A stretch of DNA of 64,000 nt from Muricauda sp. SCSIO 65647 (GTDB lineage: Bacteria > Bacteroidota > Bacteroidia > Flavobacteriales > Flavobacteriaceae). Position numbers and translations under genes: made by a program. This document shows, in pieces, positions 53,708 through 61,884 of this stretch (position 1 is the first letter of the stretch; each line of letters opens with the position of its first letter). The DNA lies in NCBI RefSeq assembly GCF_021534965.1, contig NZ_CP091037.1, forward strand, positions 1,776,501-1,840,500, written 5' to 3'. The notes under the pieces were generated by a model. That model had not been told where the DNA came from and made no database searches. It saw only the letters and a program-made list of their open reading frames with translations.

Positions 53708-54958
53708 TTATTTTAATACAATTCGTTCTGCTTCTCCGAAGCTATCATAATTACTGGTTATTACCTGTTCGCCAGGTTGAAGTCCTTCAAGTACCTCATA
53801 GTACCTAGAATTTTGTTTTCCTATTCTTATATCGCGTCTTAGGGCTTCATTTCCATCATTGTCGACCACAAACACCCATTGTCCGCCGGTGCTGGTAAAA
53901 AATCCACCTTTTGGCAATAGCAGGGCATCGTTTGAGGCGCCTAATTGCAATCTGATGTTATAGGTTTGACCGGTGCGAATGGTAGCAGGCTTGTTTTGGG
54001 TAAACACCAAATCTACCCTGAACCTTCCGTTCCGCACCTCGGGATACACTTTTCGTACCCTGAGCGGATAAATGGTATCGTTTCTTTCCAGCTCAGCGGT
54101 CAAGTCGCGCCTTACACGGTCAATATAATGTTCGTCTATGGCAGCTTCGATCTTGAAGTCTGTCAGCACATTGATTTGCCCTATGCGCTGCCCTTGGGCT
54201 ATGTTCTGCCCGATCTCGGCATCTAAAAAGCCCAATTGCCCATCGGCCGGTGCCCTCACGTTGAGGTGGTCTAACCGCTCGTACACCATTGAGAGCGTCT
54301 TTTTCATGCGCTCCAGATCTGTGTCAAGACCGGCTAGGGAGGTTTTTCGTAATGCGTCGTCCTGTTCTGTTTGCAACTTTACGATCTCATATTGCTTTTG
54401 GGCCAATTCGTAATTTTCTTTCGAGGTCAAATAGACTTCCTTAGATATGAGTTCATCTTTATAAAGTGAGGTATTTTGCTCGAAATTTCGCTTTAACCGT
54501 TGTAGATCGGTGCTTGCGGTGGCCAATGATCTTCTACCTTCGACTTGTCTGGCATCAAAGGTGAGACGTGTAGAGCGCAGGTCATTTTGCTTGAGCGCCA
54601 AATTACTTTCGCTGGCCAATATCTGCTCATAAAGGTTCATATTCTCCAATTTCAATATAATGTCTCCCTTTTTGACCATGGCGCCTTCTTCTATCAGTTT
54701 TTCTGTGACCCTTCCCCCTTCATAGGCATCCATGTAAATAGTGGTAATCGGCGCCACTGAACCATTGATGGTGATGTAGTCATCAAACTTACCGTGGGTA
54801 ACTTGGGCTATGGAAAGTCGCTCTTTCTCTGTTCTAAAGGTTGATTTCGAACTGCCGAACGCCAGTTTCCAGCCCACGAAGAGCAACAGCGCGCCAAGGG
54901 CGATATAACCGTAGTGTTTCGGCCGAAGTCCTTTTTTCTTTTCTAACTGTATATCCAT
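53708..54958 (-). CDS. MacA/HlyD-type periplasmic adaptor
   Basis: A 416-residue adaptor with one N-terminal membrane anchor (about residues 16-34), a lipoyl half (MDAYEGGRVTEKLIEEGAMV), a long coiled-coil hairpin (about 105-230), the second lipoyl half (VRAPADGQLGFLDAEIGQ) and a beta-barrel with membrane-proximal domain. It connects a MacB-type transporter to TolC. It is only 2 bp downstream of the TolC gene and 13 bp upstream of the ATPase. No other adaptor is encoded in the array, so the permeases would have to share it. Confidence 0.92.
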   Translation of the reverse strand: MDIQLEKKKGLRPKHYGYIALGALLLFVGWKLAFGSSKSTFRTEKERLSIAQVTHGKFDDYITINGSVAPITTIYMDAYEGGRVTEKLIEEGAMVKKGDIILKLENMNLYEQILASESNLALKQNDLRSTRLTFDARQVEGRRSLATASTDLQRLKRNFEQNTSLYKDELISKEVYLTSKENYELAQKQYEIVKLQTEQDDALRKTSLAGLDTDLERMKKTLSMVYERLDHLNVRAPADGQLGFLDAEIGQNIAQGQRIGQINVLTDFKIEAAIDEHYIDRVRRDLTAELERNDTIYPLRVRKVYPEVRNGRFRVDLVFTQNKPATIRTGQTYNIRLQLGASNDALLLPKGGFFTSTGGQWVFVVDNDGNEALRRDIRIGKQNSRYYEVLEGLQPGEQVITSNYDSFGEAERIVLK

Positions 54959-54960
54959 GA

Positions 54961-56307
54961 CTAATTAATGTTGAATATGGGCAAGCCCTTGTAAAAGTCT
55001 AATGTGCTCGTGTTGACCCGCAACCGCAACCGCGCCTGTAAATCTTGATTCTGCGCCGTGGCAAAAAGATTTTTTGCCTGACCAAGCTCTATGGCGTTGA
55101 TCATGCCCTTTTCATAACGTTTTTGGGCGATGGAGAAAGCAAGTCGCTGCGATTCCATTCTTTTATCTGTCTGCGTCGTTTCTGCCTGTAACGCATCGTT
55201 TTCTTGAACCAATTGCTGAATGATCTGATAGAGCTCTTGCTCCGTAATTTTTGCATTGTTCTTTGCCCGCTCTAAGGCGATTTTTTGTTGTTTCACCCTA
55301 GATCGGTTGGCCCAGCCGTTAAAAATCGGGACATTTAATGTAGCCCCGATATATTCGAACCTGTTTTCTTCAAACTGATCTCTGAACGGCACGGTCACGA
55401 GAGCACCATCAATTGAATCCCTTTGTGTTTCGAAGTATCCTGTACCAATACCTCCCTGTAGTGAAATGGATGGGTAAAGACCTCCTCGTGCCGCTGCCAA
55501 TTGCTTTTTGGCCGCTTTGACACGATAATTCTGAGCCTTAATGGAGGGCATAAAGCCTTTCGCTTTTGTGAAGATAGAATCTGAAATAACAGCTCCATCA
55601 GATTTTGGCATATTACTTAGTTCAGGCTCTATGGTGATGTCTTTTTCCCCTTCAATATTCATGGCCTGCACTAAAGTCAATTTGGCGGCTTTCAGGCGAT
55701 TTTCGTTTTGGGTGAGGGTCAATTTATCGGTAAAAAGAAGTGATTCGGCCTCATAAAGATCTGCACCGGCCATTACCCCTAGTTCTACCTGTCTTTTTAC
55801 CAAATCATAATTGGTCTGCGAGATTTCTACCTGCTCTTCCGATATTATTATCAAACCTTCGATAAACTGAATGTCATAATAGGCCGACATCACCCTGAAT
55901 GCCAACAAATATTTCTGTTGTAAGTGCTCTTCCTTAGTTGCCTTGTATAAAAACTTGGATGCTTTCAAGGTGTTGATTTTTTGAAAACCCTGAAAAAGAT
56001 CAAAAGCGCCATCTATGGAATAGTTGTTCGAAAAAATATCGGTGTTGACAATACTGTTGTCATCTGGATTGACCTGACGGCCATATCGTACGAAGTAATT
56101 GGCAAAACCACTTACCGTTGGCAATAAATCTCGTATAGATTGCTTGTAGGTTTCTTTGTTTGATTCGGTATTGAACTGAAAATCATTTAATTGAAGATTA
56201 TGATCGATGGCATAGTCGATACACTCTTCCAAAGTCCAAATCTTTTGAGAAAAAGTGGATATTGAAATAAGGAAAATCAGAACCGTAATGTTTTTTCTTA
56301 AGTGCAT
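54961..56307 (-). CDS. TolC-family outer-membrane protein of the permease array
   Basis: A 448-residue TolC/OEP protein with a signal peptide (to about FSQ, residue 21), then IWTLEECIDYAIDHN, two coiled-coil repeats, and YEKGMINAIELGQAKNLFATAQ in the second repeat. It differs clearly from the TolC protein of the RND operon. It is the first gene of the 31-kb minus-strand unit, and the 202 bp upstream hold the divergent control region shared with the NtrC-type regulator gene. Confidence 0.92.
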   Translation of the reverse strand: MHLRKNITVLIFLISISTFSQKIWTLEECIDYAIDHNLQLNDFQFNTESNKETYKQSIRDLLPTVSGFANYFVRYGRQVNPDDNSIVNTDIFSNNYSIDGAFDLFQGFQKINTLKASKFLYKATKEEHLQQKYLLAFRVMSAYYDIQFIEGLIIISEEQVEISQTNYDLVKRQVELGVMAGADLYEAESLLFTDKLTLTQNENRLKAAKLTLVQAMNIEGEKDITIEPELSNMPKSDGAVISDSIFTKAKGFMPSIKAQNYRVKAAKKQLAAARGGLYPSISLQGGIGTGYFETQRDSIDGALVTVPFRDQFEENRFEYIGATLNVPIFNGWANRSRVKQQKIALERAKNNAKITEQELYQIIQQLVQENDALQAETTQTDKRMESQRLAFSIAQKRYEKGMINAIELGQAKNLFATAQNQDLQARLRLRVNTSTLDFYKGLPIFNIN

Positions 56308-56333
56308 ACGTATTATACTGTGCCAAAATGTAA

Positions 56334-56348
56334 ACCATTGTTATGCCA
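56334..56348 (-). promoter_or_regulatory. weak sigma-54-like element before the export operon
   Basis: On the minus strand TGGCAT (56348-56343), 5 bp, TGGT (56337-56334) approximates the -24/-12 sequence TGGCAC-N5-TTGC, with a perfect GG but GT in place of GC. It is about 27 bp before the TolC start, and the palindrome at 56434-56450 is about 90 bp upstream of it, a usual distance for an NtrC-type activator. The match is imperfect and could be chance. Confidence 0.3.
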
Positions 56349-56433
56349 TGTTCTTAGTTGTTTGATTTACAAATTATTACAATGAAGCAAGATGATAATG
56401 AATTTTAAGAATGTAAAATTTTTATACAAAAAA

Positions 56434-56450
56434 TGTCAAATAATTTGACA
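56434..56450. promoter_or_regulatory. 17-bp perfect palindrome, candidate NtrC-type binding site
   Basis: TGTCAAATAATTTGACA is a perfect 7-3-7 inverted repeat between the TolC gene and the NtrC-type regulator gene. Fis-type HTH dimers bind palindromes of this size. Its position just upstream of the regulator's own -33 element would also permit autoregulation. I saw no second copy in the region. Confidence 0.6.
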
Positions 56451-56455
56451 CTTCA

Positions 56456-56487
56456 TTGATTTTCTGAATGCCTTATTCGTAGTTTAG
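56456..56487 (+). promoter_or_regulatory. probable promoter of the NtrC/NtrY-type gene pair
   Basis: TTG (56456-56458), 21 bp, TAGTTTAG (56480-56487) differs from the TTTG/TAnnTTTG pattern by one base. The predicted start is about 16 bp before the ATG at 56510. Confidence 0.4.
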
Positions 56488-56509
56488 CCATAATACGAAG
56501 TTCGATACT

Positions 56510-57874
56510 ATGACCCATGCGAAGATATTGGTGGTTGATGATAACAAAAGTGTTTTGAGCGCTCTTGAAATTCTATTGCAATTTGAGTATGAGAACGTCG
56601 AAACGATATTTAACCCGAATCAGCTTTCGTCATTTCCACTTTTGGAGGAATTTGATATCATTCTTCTCGACATGAATTTTTCTGCGGGTGTCAATACCGG
56701 AAACGAAGGCCTCTTTTGGTTGAAGGAAATCAAAAAGAAAGCCCCGAACACTTCGGTGGTTATGATGACCGCTTATGGGGCGGTCGACTTGGCCGTAAAG
56801 GCCCTTAAGGAAGGTGCGGCAGATTTCATTCTAAAACCTTGGAACAACGATAAGCTTTTGGCCACCGTAAAATCGGCATATGAACTGAGAAAGTCAAGGC
56901 AAGAAATACACAAGCTGAAAAAAAAGGAGAGCAGCCTGAAACAAGTTATCAATGAAGACAAAAACTATATCATTGGCAACTCAAAAGCATTGAACAGTGT
57001 ATTGAACCTTACCAGAAAAGTGGCCAAAACCGATGTCAATGTGCTGATAACTGGCGAGAACGGTACGGGAAAAGAGCTGATAGCCAGAGAGCTGCACAGA
57101 ACCTCAAAGCGAAAAGCAGAGGTTTTTATAGGGGTAGACATGGGATCTATTTCTGAAAGTCTTTTTGAAAGCGAACTGTTTGGCCATGTAAAGGGGTCGT
57201 TCACTGATGCCAAAACAGATAGGGTCGGAAAATTCGAGGCTGCAAACAAGGGCACATTGTTTTTGGATGAAATCGGAAACCTTTCACTTCAAACCCAGGC
57301 AAAATTGCTTTCGGCCATACAAAACAAGACCATAGTCAGGGTAGGTTCAAATAGGGCGATTTCAGTTGACATACGCCTTATTTGTGCCACCAACTGTAAC
57401 CTTGAACAAATGGTTGTCGACGGACTTTTTCGCGAAGATTTACTGTATCGAATCAATACCATACATATTGAAATACCGCCATTGCGGGATAGGGATGAAG
57501 ACGTTTTGATCTTGTCTGACTTCTATTTGAAGCGATTTGGGCATAAATATGACAAGCAGGGCCTTCGAATCAACAATGCGGCACAAGAGAAGTTGATGCA
57601 ATATGTTTGGCCGGGCAATGTACGTGAGCTGCGTCACATTATTGAAAGAGCCGTCATTCTAAGCGAAGGAAACATTTTGAAACCTGAAGATTTTTTGCTC
57701 AGTTCCAAAAGCGCTACATCGTTTGAACTGGGGCCTACCACGCTTGATGAGATGGAGAAACAAATGATCTCACGAGCATTGGAGCAACATGATGGCAATT
57801 ATAGCGCGGCTGCAGAGCAATTAGGGGTTTCACGACAGACCCTTTACAACAAGATGAAGAAATTAAAAACCTAA
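56510..57874 (+). CDS. NtrC-family sigma-54-dependent response regulator
   Basis: A 454-residue protein with a receiver domain (Asp10/Asp11, phosphorylated Asp54 in IILLDMNF, Lys109 in FILKPW), a AAA+ domain (Walker A GENGTGKE 182-189, Walker B TLFLDEI 249-255, arginine-rich RDRDED region) and a C-terminal Fis-type HTH (NYSAAAEQLGVSRQTLYNKM). The sigma-54 contact loop reads GSFTDA (229-234) instead of GAFTGA; a D in this place is frequent in Bacteroidota homologs. It should activate a sigma-54 promoter, most likely that of the divergent export operon. Its stop overlaps the kinase start by one base (TAATG). Confidence 0.94.
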   Translation: MTHAKILVVDDNKSVLSALEILLQFEYENVETIFNPNQLSSFPLLEEFDIILLDMNFSAGVNTGNEGLFWLKEIKKKAPNTSVVMMTAYGAVDLAVKALKEGAADFILKPWNNDKLLATVKSAYELRKSRQEIHKLKKKESSLKQVINEDKNYIIGNSKALNSVLNLTRKVAKTDVNVLITGENGTGKELIARELHRTSKRKAEVFIGVDMGSISESLFESELFGHVKGSFTDAKTDRVGKFEAANKGTLFLDEIGNLSLQTQAKLLSAIQNKTIVRVGSNRAISVDIRLICATNCNLEQMVVDGLFREDLLYRINTIHIEIPPLRDRDEDVLILSDFYLKRFGHKYDKQGLRINNAAQEKLMQYVWPGNVRELRHIIERAVILSEGNILKPEDFLLSSKSATSFELGPTTLDEMEKQMISRALEQHDGNYSAAAEQLGVSRQTLYNKMKKLKT

Positions 57875-59217
57875 TGGCCAGTAGAAATTTTTACTTGCAG
57901 CTTATCGTTAGGGTCTTGCTCATAGCGTTGACGGCAATAGGGTTATCATTTGCCTTGGTGAGACAATATTACCTTTTGATGGGTGTCTTGGTATTATTTT
58001 TTGTCTTGCAAACCTATTTTTTGATTTCATATATCAACAGTACGAACCGAAAAATCGCCTATTTCTTTGATGCTATAAAAAATGAGGATTTCACACTTCG
58101 GTTTCCTGAAAAGGTTTCCATAAAATCATTTAAAGAGCTGAACCAGAGTTTGAATAGGGTCAACGGGCTGATTCAAGAGGTACACTTACAATTGCAGATT
58201 CGTGAGCGGTACTACCAAGAGATAATGAGGCAGGCCAACATAGGCATCATGACCTTTAATAAGAAAGGACATATCCTTTTTTCAAATCCCACATTGGAAA
58301 ACCTATTGAATTACAAACCGTTGAACCACATCAAACAACTCAATCAAATCGATGGTCGATTATATGGGATTTTTGCGTCAATGGAACCTTTTGATAGAAA
58401 GCTGGTGCAGTTGACCAATGAACGCGAACAGATACAACTGGCACTCAAATCGACACCATTGCAATTAGATGGACAAGATTTGCTTTTGGTGGTCGTGCAA
58501 GACATTCACAGAGAACTTGATGAAAAAGAGACCGACTCTTGGGTTCGTTTGATCAGGGTGTTGACCCACGAGATCATGAACACCATTACCCCCATTACCT
58601 CTATATCAGAATCTATTTTAAAGTATTTTGGAAATCATGGCCGTCTCGTATCCGCCGATGAGCTCAACGAAGACAAAATAAGAAATACGGTAAAAGGGTT
58701 GAAGGTGATCAGCCAGCAAGGCAGCGACTTGATGGAGTTTGTGCAATCGTACCGTAGTTTTCTGAACGTACCCAAACCTGATAGGATATTGGTAAGAACC
58801 AAAAAACTTTTTGACAAGGTCGAGGTGCTGACCCAACGCAACTCGAATGACCTAATTGAAATTTCATGGATTTCATCACCAGAAGATTTAGAGCTTTTCA
58901 TTGATGAAAAGCAAATTACACAGGTACTGGTGAATTTGGTCAAGAACGCGATCCATTCTTTGGAAGACTCGGAAAAGGGTAAAATACAGATCAGGGCGTT
59001 TGAAGATAAATCAGGAAAAAAGTATATCGAGGTCAGTGACGATGGCCCTGGAATTCCACAAGAAATCATAGAAGATATTTTTGTGCCTTTTTTTACCACC
59101 AAAGACAAGGGTACGGGCATAGGGCTGAGCCTATCAAAACAGATCATGCATCTTCATGGAGGCAACATAAAGGTACATTCAGAGCTGGGCAACACCTCAT
59201 TTTTACTTTCCTTTTGA
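57874..59217 (+). CDS. NtrY-type membrane sensor histidine kinase
   Basis: A 447-residue kinase with two close membrane helices (about 9-29 and 34-54), almost no periplasmic loop, a HAMP-like linker, a PAS-like domain (about 110-210, ANIGIMTFNKKGHILFSN), a phosphate-accepting His232 in VLTHEIMNTITPI, and an HATPase domain (NLVKNAIHSLED, DDGPGIPQE, FTTKDKGTGIGLSLSKQI). It is the partner of the NtrC-type regulator (1-bp overlap). A kinase without a periplasmic domain next to an exporter often senses membrane disturbance or the transporter itself; that is inference here. Confidence 0.93.
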   Translation: MASRNFYLQLIVRVLLIALTAIGLSFALVRQYYLLMGVLVLFFVLQTYFLISYINSTNRKIAYFFDAIKNEDFTLRFPEKVSIKSFKELNQSLNRVNGLIQEVHLQLQIRERYYQEIMRQANIGIMTFNKKGHILFSNPTLENLLNYKPLNHIKQLNQIDGRLYGIFASMEPFDRKLVQLTNEREQIQLALKSTPLQLDGQDLLLVVVQDIHRELDEKETDSWVRLIRVLTHEIMNTITPITSISESILKYFGNHGRLVSADELNEDKIRNTVKGLKVISQQGSDLMEFVQSYRSFLNVPKPDRILVRTKKLFDKVEVLTQRNSNDLIEISWISSPEDLELFIDEKQITQVLVNLVKNAIHSLEDSEKGKIQIRAFEDKSGKKYIEVSDDGPGIPQEIIEDIFVPFFTTKDKGTGIGLSLSKQIMHLHGGNIKVHSELGNTSFLLSF

Positions 59218-59247
59218 ACGGGACCGTTCTTTTAAAAAGACTTGCGG

Positions 59248-59988
59248 TCATTTAAATAAGATGATCAAAGCCCCTATCGCGGTGACCACCAAAATAAAAC
59301 GGCGATAATGTTTCTCATTGATGCGTTTGACAATTCTTATGCCCAAAGCGAGGCCAATGATGATGGCCGGAAGCAATTTCAAATTGATGGCCAATGTTTC
59401 GGGGGTGATGGTTTTCCAGACAAAAATGTGAAAGGGAAGCTTAAAAAAATTGGTCATAAAAAACAGCCATGCCGCAGTGCCCACGAATTCGTTTTTTGGC
59501 AATCGTATGGCCAAAAAGAAAAGGTTGGTAAAGGCACCGGCAAGGTTTCCTATCATGGTACAGATACCGGCCACAATTCCGACAGAGCCTGCGAAGGTCC
59601 AATGTTGGGGCACTTTTTTTGACTTTCTGTTTTCCCACCAAACCAAAATGACAAGACTCAGCAATATAACGAGCGCCATGCCAATTTTGAACTGCTTTTC
59701 GGGCAAATCTTTTCCCACAATGACCCCTATTAAGATACCGAGGATCATCCAGGGCAAAAACTTCCACAAATAATCCCAACGGGCATGGCGATTGTAATAG
59801 ATCACGGCAAAAATGTCACCGACCAAGAGCAGGGGCATCAAAATTCCTGTAGATTCTTTTGCGCCAAATGCCAAGGCCAAAAGGGTCACATTAAAGATCG
59901 ATAGCCCCTTTAGTCCCGATTTTGAAATACCCAACAAAAAAATGGCGGTATAGGCCATCGCCCAACCCAAAACAGAAACTTCGTTCAT
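59248..59988 (-). CDS. TauE/SafE-family membrane permease
   Basis: A 246-residue protein with about eight hydrophobic helices and the family pattern of two similar halves, each opening with a Gly/Ser-rich segment (GISKSGLKGLSIFNV near the start, GNLAGAFTNLFFLAIRLPKNEFVGTAAWLFFMTNFFKLP in the second half, given here as two shorter pieces: GNLAGAFTNLFFLAI and RLPKNEFVGTAAW). The family exports sulfite, sulfoacetate or other organosulfur anions. It stands alone, convergent with the kinase gene and divergent from the SSS symporter. The substrate is unknown. Confidence 0.9.
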   Translation of the reverse strand: MNEVSVLGWAMAYTAIFLLGISKSGLKGLSIFNVTLLALAFGAKESTGILMPLLLVGDIFAVIYYNRHARWDYLWKFLPWMILGILIGVIVGKDLPEKQFKIGMALVILLSLVILVWWENRKSKKVPQHWTFAGSVGIVAGICTMIGNLAGAFTNLFFLAIRLPKNEFVGTAAWLFFMTNFFKLPFHIFVWKTITPETLAINLKLLPAIIIGLALGIRIVKRINEKHYRRFILVVTAIGALIILFK

Positions 59989-60043
59989 AAGACGTATGGT
60001 GTTGTCTAGCTAATATTTAAGGTAAAAGTAGTCGTTAAAATAC

Positions 60044-60051
60044 TATATTTG
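60044..60051 (+). promoter_or_regulatory. -7 element before the SSS symporter gene
   Basis: TATATTTG matches TAnnTTTG exactly, 21 bp before the ATG at 60073. Transcription would start near 60058, which rules out the upstream in-frame TTG at 60049 as the start codon. No clear -33 TTG is present. Confidence 0.5.
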
Positions 60052-60072
60052 GCTTACACCAACTACCTGACC

Positions 60073-61884
60073 ATGGAACTCAGTACGTTAGACTACAGCT
60101 TCATCATTATTTTTTTCACGATTGTTTTAGGAATCGGAATTTACGTTTCGAAAAAGTCGGGCAAAAACTCTTCTGAGTATTTTCTCTCAGGAAGAACCAT
60201 GCCCTGGTGGCTTTTGGGCCTTTCGATGGTGGCGACCACATTTTCGACCGATACGCCCAATCTGGTCACTGATTTGGTACGTACCAATGGGGTATCGGGA
60301 AATTGGGGGTGGTGGTGTTTCTTGCTCACCGGTATGTTGACCGTTTTTGTGTATGCCAAACTCTGGCGTAAATCAAATGTGAAGACCGACCTTGAGTTTT
60401 ACGAGCTGCGATATGGGGGAGCCCCCGCTAAGTTCTTACGAAAGTTCCGTGCCGTCTATTTGGGCATTTTTTTTAATGTGATCACCATGTCGGCAGTTAC
60501 TTTGGCGGCCATTAAAATAGGGGGCATCATGCTGGGCCTTGAACCTTGGGAAACCGTTGTGAGTGCCGGCCTGATAACAGTTGTGTTCAGTGCCTTGGGC
60601 GGATTCAAAGGGGTTGTTTATACAGATTTCCTATTGTTCTTTGTGGCCATGGCCGGAGCTATTGGTGCAGCATATTACTTGGTGAACATTCCTGAGGTGG
60701 GTGGTATACAGGCCATTATTGAAAGTGAAAATGTCAAGGACAAACTCAATATTATACCAAACCTTAGCGATACCAAGGCAGTGATCACCATTTTGGTGAT
60801 TCCGTTGGCGGTGCAGTGGTGGAGCTCTTGGTACCCAGGAGGCGAACCGGGCGGTGGCGGATATATCGCCCAGCGAATGTTGGCCGCCAAAAATGAGAAC
60901 CATGCCATAGGGGCGACTTTTTTCTTCAACATCATGCACTATGCGCTCCGTCCTTGGCCATGGATTTTGGTTGCCCTGGCCTCATTGGTGGTGTATCCTG
61001 ACATTGCCAGTATTTCTGAGGCCTTTCCAAATGTGCCGGCCGACAAACTGGGGCATGATCTGGCCTATTCGGCAATGCTGACCAAATTGCCCAGTGGCTT
61101 GTTGGGGGTGGTATTGGCCTCGTTGATCGCTGCCTACATGAGTACCATTTCTACCCAGCTGAACTGGGGATCCTCGTATATGGTCTTCGATTTTTACAAG
61201 CAGCAGATCAATCCGGATGCCACTGAAAAACAAATGGTAAGGGTCGGTAGGCTATCTACCGTGGTCTTGATGGTTTTGAGTGCCTTTTTGGCCTTGGCGA
61301 TGCAGAACGCCATGGGCATTTTCAACCTGTTGTTGTCGTTCGGGGCAGGTACAGGATTGATTTTTATTCTTAGATGGTTCTGGTGGCGAATCAATGCTTG
61401 GAGTGAGATTACGGCAATGTTTTCCTCGGGTATTTTGGCCATTCTCCTGGAAACTACCTCGCTGAGACCGATGCTGTTCAGCCCTGAAACAGGAATTTTA
61501 CCCGATTGGGGCGAATTGCCCTTCATCATGGTGGTGACCTCTGTAATATGGTTGTCAGCTACCTTTTTGACACAGCCAGAATCAAAAGGAGTGCTGAAAG
61601 ACTTCTATAGAAAAATACAACCCGGTGGGCCGGGCTGGGCAAAAGTGGTACAAGAAGCAGAAGCTGAGAATGATCCGGTGGTCAAAGGAAAGGAGAAATG
61701 GAGCGTACCCTCTGGTATCGTTGCCATGTTGCTGGGTGTCGTGTTGGTGTATTCGACCATGTTCGCCACGGGCTATTGGATCTATGGCAGAACCACGGCC
61801 GCTATGGCATTGACGGGCGTAGCCCTTGTTTCGGGTTTCTTGTTGATACGTGCATGGAACAAAATGAAAGATAACTTGTTGTAA
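60073..61884 (+). CDS. sodium:solute symporter (SSS family)
   Basis: From the ATG at 60073 it encodes 603 residues with about 13-14 membrane helices. YFLSGRTMPWWLLGLSMVA and TTFSTDTPNLVTDLVRTNG near the start form the SSS opening, with the Na+-site region on the broken first core helix; YMSTISTQLNWGSSYMVFDFY in the middle (two pieces: YMSTISTQLNWGSSY, MVFDFY) is the Na+-binding SxxS-type region of helix 8. It takes up a sugar, amino sugar or similar solute with sodium. The TAATG overlap couples it to the NagX-like acetyltransferase gene, pointing to an amino-sugar or oligosaccharide. Confidence 0.93.
   Translation: MELSTLDYSFIIIFFTIVLGIGIYVSKKSGKNSSEYFLSGRTMPWWLLGLSMVATTFSTDTPNLVTDLVRTNGVSGNWGWWCFLLTGMLTVFVYAKLWRKSNVKTDLEFYELRYGGAPAKFLRKFRAVYLGIFFNVITMSAVTLAAIKIGGIMLGLEPWETVVSAGLITVVFSALGGFKGVVYTDFLLFFVAMAGAIGAAYYLVNIPEVGGIQAIIESENVKDKLNIIPNLSDTKAVITILVIPLAVQWWSSWYPGGEPGGGGYIAQRMLAAKNENHAIGATFFFNIMHYALRPWPWILVALASLVVYPDIASISEAFPNVPADKLGHDLAYSAMLTKLPSGLLGVVLASLIAAYMSTISTQLNWGSSYMVFDFYKQQINPDATEKQMVRVGRLSTVVLMVLSAFLALAMQNAMGIFNLLLSFGAGTGLIFILRWFWWRINAWSEITAMFSSGILAILLETTSLRPMLFSPETGILPDWGELPFIMVVTSVIWLSATFLTQPESKGVLKDFYRKIQPGGPGWAKVVQEAEAENDPVVKGKEKWSVPSGIVAMLLGVVLVYSTMFATGYWIYGRTTAAMALTGVALVSGFLLIRAWNKMKDNLL

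Noticed and set aside
56312-56327. Exact TGGCAC on the minus strand just before the TolC start
   Set aside because: The matching -12 part is absent and would fall at the start codon, so it cannot serve as a sigma-54 promoter for this gene.
59222-59249. GACCG/CGGTC stem between the NtrY-type kinase and TauE genes
   Set aside because: Only 5-bp outer arms and partly within the TauE stop; a bidirectional terminator is possible but not well supported.
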